A stretch of DNA of 5,237 bases from Fen-1077 sp050014355. GTDB taxonomy: Bacteria; Chloroflexota; Dehalococcoidia; Dehalococcoidales; RBG-16-60-22. The DNA lies in contig JBEKDL010000098.1 of the NCBI GenBank assembly GCA_050014355.1, positions 1-5,237 of the forward strand, given 5' to 3'. Every line of letters starts with the position of its first letter. Position 1 is the first letter of the stretch. Made by a program: the position numbers and the translations under genes. This document shows, in pieces, positions 1 through 5,237 of this stretch. The notes under the pieces are model-generated. The model was not told the origin of the DNA and did no database searches. It saw nothing but the letters and a program-made list of their open reading frames with translations.

Positions 1-1
1 C

Positions 2-1522
2 CAGCAGAACACCCTGGGGCTATCGACGGGCGGCGCTAAAGACATTAATAATTTCCGCGAAAATATCCGCAACAACTACCTGCCCCTGCCGACCGATATC
101 ACCTACGAAGGACTTTTCTACGATTACTACTTCGATACAGGCACGCCCCAGGCCACTAATAAGCTCTATAGTCCGTCTTACGCCTATGCGGTCACGCGCG
201 ACCCGCTTTCCGGGCAGACCGAGTACTATCTCTCGGTAGGGCTCAATTCCGGCATGAAAGAAGAGGATTTCTCCCGTAAGAAGTTGAACCTGGTAATCGT
301 GATAGACGACTCCGGTTCCATGGGCGAGCTCTACACCCAGTACTACTATGACCGGTACGGCGTCAGGCAGGACGCTTACGCCGGGGAAGGCATCACCCGG
401 CAGACCAAGATGAACAGCGCTGATAACGCGGTGGTCAGCATCCTCGACCAGCTTAACAGCGGCGACCGCTTCGCGATAGTCCTGTTCAACAGCACCGCGA
501 TGCTGGCCAAACCGATGGGCCTGGTCGATAACACCAACATGAGGGATGTTGAAAATAATGTGCTCGGCATCAATGCGGGCGGCAACACGAACCTCTCAGC
601 GGGCATGCAGATGGCCACTGACCAGTTCCGCAATCTCCGCGAGGTAAACAGCTACGATTATGAAAACCGCATCATTATCCTGACCGACGCGCAGCCCAAC
701 TCCGGCGATTTCAGCAGCACCGGATTGGCGGGCATCATGAAAAATAACGCGGACAGCCGGATTTATACCACCTTTATCGGTATCGGCGTGGACTTCAACT
801 CCGATTTAACGGAGCAAATCACCAAGGTCAAAGGCGCCAACTATTACTCGGTGCACTCGCCGCGTGAGTTCCGGCAAAGAGTGGACGAGGAGTTCGACTT
901 CATGGTCACGCCCCTGGTCTTCAACCTGCAGCTGAATTTCCAGTCTACTGGCTGGCGGATAGATAAGGTATTCGGCAGCCCCGAGGCCGACCAAGCTACC
1001 GGGCAACTGATGAAAATCAATACGCTTTTCCCCTCCCGGAGCGAAGGCGGCGAGACCAAGGGCGGTCTGGTCCTTCTTAAATTGAGAAAGACGTCCTCCG
1101 TGCCCGGAGAGAGAGTCTATCTCAAGGTAAGCTACGAAGACCGCAACGGTAAAAGCGATAGCAGCGAGGCGGTCATCATCCTCGAAAGCACGTCGCCGGA
1201 ATACTTCGATAACAGCGGCATACAAAAAGGAATCCTGCTGACCCGGTACGCGGCACTGTTACAGAACTGGATGATTGACGAGCGCCAGCACATCCAGTAC
1301 AATCAACCCTGGAACCCCAGCATCCGCGAGGACACGGGCATAATCTGCCCGCCGATGCCCAACTTCAGCCAGTGGGAAAGACAGTCGCTGCCGCTGACCG
1401 TCTCTGAATCTTATAAGAGAATTTTCCGTAACTTTGCCGGTTACTTCGAGCAGGAAATGCGCGAGGTCGAAGACAGCACGCTGGAGCAGGAGCTTTATAT
1501 CCTGAATAAGCTGGCCGGTTAA
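2..1522 (+). CDS. VWA-domain (YfbK-like) protein, 5'-truncated by the window edge
   Basis: The reading frame is open from base 2 to the TAA at 1520-1522, giving 506 visible residues. The true start and any signal peptide lie upstream; the first ATG (base 254) falls inside the conserved protein and is not the start. Visible residues 13-45 (AKDINNFRENIRNNYLPLPT onward) resemble the short N-terminal domain that precedes the VWA domain in YfbK-type proteins. The VWA domain covers about residues 95-295. It has a complete metal-ion-dependent adhesion site: DDSGS at 102-106, the Thr of GGNTNLSAG at 196, and the Asp of LTDAQPNSG at 229. A beta-rich region (about 300-400) and a Tyr/Trp-rich C-terminal segment follow. 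VWA domains with an intact MIDAS bind a divalent metal and a partner protein. YfbK-like proteins are usually exported or lipoproteins, but that part is not visible here. The partner and exact role are unknown. No downstream gene shares the transcript, because a terminator follows directly. Confidence 0.9.
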   Translation, partial: QQNTLGLSTGGAKDINNFRENIRNNYLPLPTDITYEGLFYDYYFDTGTPQATNKLYSPSYAYAVTRDPLSGQTEYYLSVGLNSGMKEEDFSRKKLNLVIVIDDSGSMGELYTQYYYDRYGVRQDAYAGEGITRQTKMNSADNAVVSILDQLNSGDRFAIVLFNSTAMLAKPMGLVDNTNMRDVENNVLGINAGGNTNLSAGMQMATDQFRNLREVNSYDYENRIIILTDAQPNSGDFSSTGLAGIMKNNADSRIYTTFIGIGVDFNSDLTEQITKVKGANYYSVHSPREFRQRVDEEFDFMVTPLVFNLQLNFQSTGWRIDKVFGSPEADQATGQLMKINTLFPSRSEGGETKGGLVLLKLRKTSSVPGERVYLKVSYEDRNGKSDSSEAVIILESTSPEYFDNSGIQKGILLTRYAALLQNWMIDERQHIQYNQPWNPSIREDTGIICPPMPNFSQWERQSLPLTVSESYKRIFRNFAGYFEQEMREVEDSTLEQELYILNKLAG

Positions 1523-1543
1523 CCGGTCCGCTTTCCCTTAACG

Positions 1544-1580
1544 AGCGCCGGGCCGTATATACCGCCGTCCGGCGCTTTTT
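1544..1580 (+). terminator. Rho-independent terminator after the VWA gene
   Basis: AGCGCCGG (1544-1551) pairs perfectly with CCGGCGCT (1569-1576) around a 17-base loop. The run of T ending at 1580 starts with the last stem base. It begins 21 bases after the VWA stop codon. There is no matching A-run on the left side, so it should act only on the plus strand. It separates the VWA transcript from the SnoaL-like pair. The loop is longer than usual, but the GC-rich stem and T-tract are convincing. Confidence 0.85.
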
Positions 1581-1619
1581 CCCCTCTAATCTTTTTTCTT
1601 CACTATTTATTTTGGTTTT

Positions 1620-1800
1620 CCTCACCCCCTACCCCCTCTCCAAACAGTATCTGATTGCGGTTCAGGATTATATCTGTTTGTAGAGGGGGAAAGTTTTGAG
1701 AGGGGGCGTAAGCCCCCTCTCTCTTTAACTCCCCTCTCCAGCCAGAAGATTTAAAGTATCCTGTAACGCACCAGGCTGGAGAGGGGATAAAGGGGTGAGG
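1620..1800. repeat. MITE-like structured repeat with 9-bp terminal inverted repeats and three internal hairpins
   Basis: The ends are perfect inverted repeats: CCTCACCCC (1620-1628) and GGGGTGAGG (1792-1800). The similarity continues inward after a short variable gap as CCCCTCTCC against GGAGAGGGG. Three hairpins fill the interior. Arm A pairs 1632-1647 with 1674-1689 (15 of 16 positions, 26-base loop). Arm B pairs GAGAGGGGGC (1698-1707) with GCCCCCTCTC (1712-1721), a perfect 10-bp stem with a GTAA loop. Arm C pairs 1730-1743 with 1774-1787 (perfect 14 bp, 30-base loop). Arms A and C are inverted relatives of each other, so the whole unit is an imperfect palindrome centred on arm B. It lies between a terminator and a promoter and contains no credible gene. 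No clear target-site duplication is visible next to the ends. A non-autonomous mobile element or a BIME-like intergenic repeat fits best; a structured RNA is less likely. Only one copy is in this window, so its repeated nature is inferred. Confidence 0.7.
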
Positions 1801-1830
1801 CATACATAACGGTAGCTACATTAATATTTC

Positions 1831-1845
1831 TCCTGCACAGCAGGA
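1831..1845. promoter_or_regulatory. Inverted repeat, candidate operator upstream of the SnoaL-like pair
   Basis: TCCTGC (1831-1836) and GCAGGA (1840-1845) form a perfect 6-bp inverted repeat around ACA. It ends one base before the proposed -35 hexamer of the downstream promoter, a position suited to an activator or repressor. It has no T-tract, so it is not a terminator. No regulator gene is in the window, and a 6-bp palindrome can arise by chance. Confidence 0.35.
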
Positions 1846-1846
1846 C

Positions 1847-1877
1847 TTGCATTATTCATTATAATATCTCTTATAAT
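1847..1877 (+). promoter_or_regulatory. Candidate sigma70-type promoter for the SnoaL-like pair
   Basis: TTGCAT (1847-1852) is a possible -35 element and TATAAT (1872-1877) a perfect -10 hexamer. The spacer is 19 bases, longer than the ideal 17. A second perfect TATAAT lies at 1860-1865, within a 9-base direct repeat TTATAATAT (1859-1867 and 1871-1879) of 12-base period, but no good -35 sits at the right distance from it. Start from the downstream -10 would give a leader of about 20 bases that includes the strong RBS. Confidence 0.55.
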
Positions 1878-1891
1878 ATGGGACTGACTAT

Positions 1892-1898
1892 AAGGAGG
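1892..1898 (+). promoter_or_regulatory. Strong Shine-Dalgarno site for the first SnoaL-like gene
   Basis: AAGGAGG is a near-perfect anti-16S complement placed 7 bases before the ATG at 1906. It fixes that ATG as the start. It is the only strong Shine-Dalgarno site seen before a gene in this window. Confidence 0.85.
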
Positions 1899-1905
1899 CT
1901 GTAAT

Positions 1906-2535
1906 ATGGCGACACTCGAAGAACTACATGCCAGGATGACCCGGCTGGAGGATATCAGGCAGATAGAAAAGCTGCAGCATATCTACGGCTACTACCGCGA
2001 CTATGGCGACTGGCAGAAGGTCGTCGACCTTTTCGCGGACAAGGACGCCTCGGTGGAGGTAGCGGACTATGGGGTTTACCGCGGGAAGGAGGGGGTAAAG
2101 CGCTTTTACATCGACCTGATGGGCTGCGGCGGCAAAAAGCCGCGCCGGAAAGAGATACTGTCCATCGTTTTTCAGCTCCAGGGCGTCGTCACGGTTGACC
2201 CATCCGGTAAAAGCGCCAAAGGGCGCTGGTACGGGATGGGCATGGAGGCCATACCTTTTATCTCGGTGTGCGAAGGCGAGCTCCACCAGACGTGGATTCA
2301 CGGCATCTACGAAAACGAGTACGTTAAAGAAGACGGCAAATGGAAGATTAAAAAGCTCCATTTCAACCTCGTTTTCCGCACCCCTTACGAAGAAGGCTGG
2401 ATGAAAGTGCCGGTCGTCGGCGAACACGGTCAGGACGCCAAAATAAAGCCGGACGCACCGCCCACCGCCTACCATCCCTACCCATCTGGCTACCATCTCC
2501 CCTTTTCTTTTAAAAATCCGGTGACAAGAAAATAG
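1906..2535 (+). CDS. NTF2/SnoaL-like domain protein, first of a tandem pair
   Basis: This 209-residue protein has the layout of the SnoaL_4-type NTF2-like fold: an N-terminal helix region with LEDIRQIEKL (14-23), the segment YGYYRD (27-32), GRW at 106-108, and the closing beta strands YENEYVKEDGKWKIKKLHFN (135-154). The family forms a cone-shaped alpha+beta barrel that binds small hydrophobic molecules. It includes bile-acid dehydratase BaiE, scytalone dehydratase and polyketide cyclases, along with many proteins of unknown role. By my own alignment from memory, Tyr27 and Asp32 match the BaiE catalytic Tyr30 and Asp35, but the BaiE catalytic His falls on Leu91, so ordinary dehydratase chemistry is doubtful. 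His152 in LHFN could serve instead. A C-terminal tail with YPSGY (192-196) extends past the fold and is shared with the next gene. No signal peptide is seen, so it is probably cytoplasmic. Start chosen from the strong RBS. Substrate unknown. Confidence 0.85.
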   Translation: MATLEELHARMTRLEDIRQIEKLQHIYGYYRDYGDWQKVVDLFADKDASVEVADYGVYRGKEGVKRFYIDLMGCGGKKPRRKEILSIVFQLQGVVTVDPSGKSAKGRWYGMGMEAIPFISVCEGELHQTWIHGIYENEYVKEDGKWKIKKLHFNLVFRTPYEEGWMKVPVVGEHGQDAKIKPDAPPTAYHPYPSGYHLPFSFKNPVTRK

Positions 2536-2537
2536 CC

Positions 2538-3146
2538 ATGAACATAGAAGAGCTCGAAAAACATTTAACTTTGCTGGAGGACATCCAGGCGATAGAAGAC
2601 CTGCAACAGATGTACGGCTACTACATGGACACGCACCAGCGCGAACAGATTGTGACCTTATGGTCGGACAACGCGGAGTCGTTTGAGCTCGAAAGCGTGG
2701 GGCTTTTCCTGGGAAAAAAGGGGGTGGAGCAGTTTTTCCTGAAAAACGACCTACTCAAAGGCGACGAAGCGGAAGTGCCGAACTGGATAAATATTCTGAT
2801 AATGATGTCCCAGCCGGTCATCACCGTGGCGCCCGACGGCAAAACGGCCAAAGGGCGCTGGAACACCTGGCTGGCGGAGGCGATGCCGGTGGAGGGGATA
2901 AGGCGCCAGCAGTGGGTGCAGGGCTATTACGAGAACGAGTACGTCAAAGAGAACGGGAAGTGGCTCTTTAAAAAGCTGCACTGGAATGTGACCATTTTCA
3001 CGTCTTTCGAGGCGGGGTGGCTTAAAGTGCCGCTGCTGGGGCGACTGGACAGAGACGACGCGGACGCCCCCGCCCCTCATTTCTTCCCTTACCCGTCGGG
3101 CTACCGCTTGCCGTACTCCTTTGCGCACCCGATTACGGGGGAGTAG
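2538..3146 (+). CDS. NTF2/SnoaL-like domain protein, second of a tandem pair
   Basis: This 202-residue paralogue of the upstream protein is about 40% identical to it by hand count, with identity concentrated in LEDI..IE.LQ..YGYY, the GRW motif (106-108), YENEYVKENGKW (131-142), KKLHWN (145-150) and the tail YPSGY (185-189). Tyr26 and Asp31 are kept, while the position of the BaiE-type catalytic His is Ser91. The first gene's GDW turn (34-36) is replaced here by HQR (33-35), and the 66-90 region differs strongly, so the pockets probably differ. The ATG follows the previous TAG after 2 bases and has no clear Shine-Dalgarno site, so translation is probably coupled to the upstream gene. The pair likely arose by an old tandem duplication; a heteromeric complex or two related substrates are both possible. 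Specific function unknown. Confidence 0.85.
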   Translation: MNIEELEKHLTLLEDIQAIEDLQQMYGYYMDTHQREQIVTLWSDNAESFELESVGLFLGKKGVEQFFLKNDLLKGDEAEVPNWINILIMMSQPVITVAPDGKTAKGRWNTWLAEAMPVEGIRRQQWVQGYYENEYVKENGKWLFKKLHWNVTIFTSFEAGWLKVPLLGRLDRDDADAPAPHFFPYPSGYRLPYSFAHPITGE

Positions 3147-3173
3147 TTAACTTCACTAAATCAGATTGTTAAT

Positions 3174-4031
3174 TCAAAACGGTTTTAATATAACCCTGTA
3201 CCTCATGCGGTAATAAATTGCCGAGATAATGTAGATAAGCACAAACCCCATCAGCGCCATCACCAGGGCGAGTATCAGCACGCCGTAGACCGCGCCCAGC
3301 GAGGCCGCCGTGAACGGAAATATAGCGTCGCTACCCACACCGGCTATCAAAGCTATCAGGTTTATCAGAAGAAATGGCAAAACGATGCACCCCAGGCCCG
3401 ACAGGGTGTGTTTGAAATCCGACCAGCTTAGCCTGATGTTCGAGGAAATACAGACGGCCAGATAAAGGAAGACCCAGAACCGCCAGTCAGCCAGGTTGGC
3501 GGCGGTAAAAATCAGCCTGACCAGCGCCAGTGACGAAGTCCTCCAGACTTCAAAATAGCTCCCAATCGAGGAACGGTCCATCCCGTTAGCCTGGACCAGT
3601 ATCGAGTCCCATACCCGCGAGCTGCCGGGAATGAGCAGGTAAAACACCCCGAACAGCACCGCGCTCCCGAGGATGACCGGCCCGATGCCGATGAAGAAAT
3701 TCCCCAGGATATGCCAGGGGTTTTTCTTGTTCCACTTGTGGTAAACGTACCCCAGCGTCCCGTTGACCGGGTCGGGGCTGAAAAACTTGATTTCCACGAT
3801 TTTATGGAGGAATATCACGCAGAAGAGGGCGTGCCCCAGCTCATGCAGCGGCGTGCCCAGCCACGCCACGAGGTAAACGCCCCGGTTCCCGAAGGCCTTT
3901 TCCAGCGACTTATAAGTGAACTGCGAAAGAAAATTGATGAGCAGTCCGAAAACGAAAACCCCGGCGAATAGCGAGGCCATCTGGCCGAACGTGGCCACGA
4001 TAAGGTCGCGGATAAAGAGGAGCACGGACAT
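3174..4031 (-). CDS. M50-like integral membrane metallopeptidase homologue
   Basis: This 285-residue, very hydrophobic protein has about six predicted membrane segments (roughly 13-36, 52-77, 108-134, 167-200, 208-232 and 240-272). The second carries TPLHELGHALF, with the zinc motif HELGH at 63-67 (ligands His63 and His67, catalytic Glu64). NGTLGYVYH (90-98) and FIGIGP (113-118) follow, a pattern I associate with an uncharacterised group of M50-like membrane proteins. The usual NPDG-type third zinc ligand is not evident; Asp205 in LSWSD (201-205) is a candidate. If active, it would cleave membrane-embedded or membrane-near substrates. The ATG at 4031 has no Shine-Dalgarno site, but a strong promoter lies just upstream, suggesting a nearly leaderless message. 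It lies 60 bases downstream of the radical SAM gene on the same strand and converges on the SnoaL-like pair with 27 bases between stop codons. It could instead be a non-proteolytic homologue. Confidence 0.85.
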   Translation of the reverse strand: MSVLLFIRDLIVATFGQMASLFAGVFVFGLLINFLSQFTYKSLEKAFGNRGVYLVAWLGTPLHELGHALFCVIFLHKIVEIKFFSPDPVNGTLGYVYHKWNKKNPWHILGNFFIGIGPVILGSAVLFGVFYLLIPGSSRVWDSILVQANGMDRSSIGSYFEVWRTSSLALVRLIFTAANLADWRFWVFLYLAVCISSNIRLSWSDFKHTLSGLGCIVLPFLLINLIALIAGVGSDAIFPFTAASLGAVYGVLILALVMALMGFVLIYIISAIYYRMRYRVILKPF

Positions 4032-4040
4032 GTCATTTGA

Positions 4041-4069
4041 ATGATAGGCGCGCCAATCTGGGCTGTCAA
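4041..4069 (-). promoter_or_regulatory. Near-consensus sigma70 promoter for the M50-like gene
   Basis: Read on the minus strand, TTGACA (4069-4064) is a perfect -35 and TATCAT (4046-4041) a 5-of-6 -10, separated by exactly 17 bases. The spacer contains the palindrome GGCGCGCC. Transcription would begin near 4034-4033, leaving only about 2-3 bases before the ATG at 4031. The promoter lies wholly between the radical SAM stop and the M50-like start, so this gene can be expressed independently. Confidence 0.75.
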
Positions 4070-4091
4070 GCTAAGGAGCAGCGGGAGGCAT

Positions 4092-5228
4092 TTAGCTTTT
4101 CGCGAGTACTTCCAGCGCATCTGGCGCCGAGTGATTCTGGCTGGCCAGCAGGGCACTCAACCATTCCCGGTGCGTCCACAGCGCGCAGCCGCTCTTCCCC
4201 TCTTCAAGCTGGTCGGAGTTTTCTCTCACTGCCGCCAGGAACCCGGACTGGAGGGCTTCTTTAAGCGAAGACTCCCGCAGGTTGGTGTCCGAATAAGGCG
4301 CGAAAGGACATGGCTCCACGTCTCCCTGCGCGCTGATGTGGACGAACCCGCGCCCCGCCGATAAGCAGCCGCCGAAGTCCTTTTCATCGTCGGGGACGGA
4401 GATGAACAGGGCGGGGAACTGTGAGCGGAATGACGCCACCATGTTCGGAAGGTTTTCTCTTTGCTCACCGGTGATTTCCCAGGCTTCGGTGGAGGGGTCG
4501 ATAGGCGTGTATTCCACCAAGAAAAACAGGCGGCAGCCGAGATGGTGCATATCCCGGATAAAGCGCCGGTCTGTCACGGTATTAAAATTAAGACTCGTCA
4601 GCGTGATGGAAGTGCCGAAGAATACGTTCCGTTTTCGCAATCTCCCGATAACGTCAGACAGGCTCCGGAACACACCGCTGCCCCGCCGTAAATCCGTCTC
4701 GGCGCGGTTCCCTTCCAGGCTGATTATCGGGACGAGATTACGCCTCTGTTTTATGCGGTCAGCCAGCTCTTCGTCAATCAATGTCCCGTTGGTAAAAACG
4801 AAGAAAATCACGTCGGGAAAGTCGCCGATGATGTCCAGTATTTCCCGGCGGATAAGCGGCTCGCCGCCCGCCAGAACCGTGAAAGAAACACCCAGTTCTC
4901 TCGCCTCGCGGACAGTTTCCCTCATTTTGCCGGCGTCCATTTCCGGCTGCGTTGAGGTGTGGAGAGACTGCGCGTAACATCCCTTGCAGTGCAGGTTGCA
5001 CCGGTCGGTAATGCTGTAAATGATTATCGGCGGCACAGATATGCCCTGTTCGCCGAATTTCCGCCTAACTTTGCTCGCTTTCTTCTGCCACTGCACCGTC
5101 CGGAAGAAGAAATATGCCTGGGAGGGGCGGCGTAAAGTGATATGCCAGGCGGTGCTGAAAAATATTTTCAACGACTTATTCAAGAGACCGGTATAGTTTT
5201 TATTGTCTTTTTGATTTACCTTGTTCAT
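4092..5228 (-). CDS. Radical SAM protein with a SPASM-like C-terminal cysteine region
   Basis: This 378-residue protein has the canonical [4Fe-4S] motif CNLHCKGC (Cys77, Cys81, Cys84) in a radical SAM barrel. GGEP at 121-124 is the usual SAM amino-group contact, and FTNGT (145-149) and SLEG (170-173) are typical strand motifs. The C-terminal region has GGCLSAGRGFVHISAQGDVE followed by PCPF, with Cys288, Cys307 and Cys348. This resembles a reduced SPASM/twitch region binding an extra Fe-S cluster. Such enzymes cleave SAM to a 5'-deoxyadenosyl radical; relatives modify peptides or act in cofactor and heme pathways, and the substrate here is unknown. A basic, aromatic N-terminal extension (about 1-65) precedes the barrel and may be a membrane or partner contact. 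The ATG at 5228 is the only Met before the barrel, but the RBS is weak and the frame stays open to the window edge, so a start a little further upstream cannot be excluded. No SAM-modified precursor peptide is visible nearby. Confidence 0.9.
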   Translation of the reverse strand: MNKVNQKDNKNYTGLLNKSLKIFFSTAWHITLRRPSQAYFFFRTVQWQKKASKVRRKFGEQGISVPPIIIYSITDRCNLHCKGCYAQSLHTSTQPEMDAGKMRETVREARELGVSFTVLAGGEPLIRREILDIIGDFPDVIFFVFTNGTLIDEELADRIKQRRNLVPIISLEGNRAETDLRRGSGVFRSLSDVIGRLRKRNVFFGTSITLTSLNFNTVTDRRFIRDMHHLGCRLFFLVEYTPIDPSTEAWEITGEQRENLPNMVASFRSQFPALFISVPDDEKDFGGCLSAGRGFVHISAQGDVEPCPFAPYSDTNLRESSLKEALQSGFLAAVRENSDQLEEGKSGCALWTHREWLSALLASQNHSAPDALEVLAKS

Positions 5229-5237
5229 TCCTGTCTC

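Noticed and set aside
254..256. ATG at 254 as the start of the VWA gene
   Set aside because: The frame is open from base 2, and the upstream 84 codons match the conserved N-terminal region of YfbK-like proteins.
1365..1625. 86-residue minus-strand open frame overlapping the VWA 3' end and its terminator
   Set aside because: It runs through the terminator and antisense to a well-supported gene, and its Arg-rich composition is typical of a shadow frame.
1620..1800. CRISPR array or tRNA-like gene suggested by repeated GC-rich blocks and a cloverleaf fold
   Set aside because: There are no equal-length direct repeats with spacers, arm lengths do not match tRNA, and no tRNA consensus boxes are seen.
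1603..1803. 66-residue minus-strand open frame covering the repeat element
   Set aside because: It is made almost entirely of the inverted-repeat arms, has no RBS or recognisable domain, and is best explained as a by-product of the repeat.
1924..2496. 190-residue minus-strand open frame antisense to the first SnoaL-like gene
   Set aside because: The plus strand has a strong RBS, a family match and a paralogue next door; the antisense frame has no recognisable motif.
3147..3173. Possible shared terminator between the convergent SnoaL-like and M50-like genes
   Set aside because: The 27 bases are AT-rich with only short GTTAA/TTAAC matches and no GC-rich stem followed by a T-run.
4336..4977. 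213-residue plus-strand open frame inside the radical SAM gene
   Set aside because: It is antisense to conserved radical SAM and cysteine motifs and is Ser/Arg-rich with no domain, so it is a shadow.

Overview
The window looks like a piece of a bacterial chromosome of moderate GC content. It has consensus sigma70-type promoters, one strong Shine-Dalgarno site (AAGGAGG) and one intrinsic terminator. A radical SAM enzyme with three extra C-terminal cysteines points to an anaerobe or microaerophile. The mix of a YfbK-like VWA protein, paired SnoaL-like proteins, an HELGH membrane protein and a CCTCACCCC-bounded repeat resembles, from memory, Chloroflexota such as Dehalococcoidia. That placement is an inference and cannot be proven from this window.

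Layout. Bases 2-1522 (+) are the 3' part of a large VWA-domain protein whose start lies upstream of the window, closed by a hairpin/T-run terminator (1544-1580). A 383-base gene-free stretch follows. It holds a 181-base MITE-like element (1620-1800) that can fold as a closing stem with three hairpin arms, then a short inverted repeat, a promoter and an RBS. These drive two adjacent genes, 1906-2535 and 2538-3146 (+), which encode diverged paralogous NTF2/SnoaL-like proteins separated by only 2 bases. Two minus-strand genes converge on them: a radical SAM protein (5228 to 4092) and, downstream of it, an M50-like membrane metallopeptidase homologue (4031 to 3174). The 60 bases between those two carry a near-consensus promoter placed so close to the M50-like start that its transcript would be nearly leaderless.

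How the genes work together. The two SnoaL-like genes are almost certainly co-transcribed and translationally coupled, and may form a heteromer or act on related small molecules. The radical SAM and M50-like genes could be partly co-transcribed, but the second has its own promoter, so a shared pathway is only a possibility. No complete, clearly new multi-gene system was recognised. The most unusual item is the repeat element, whose left and right arms are inverted copies of each other with complementary loops.
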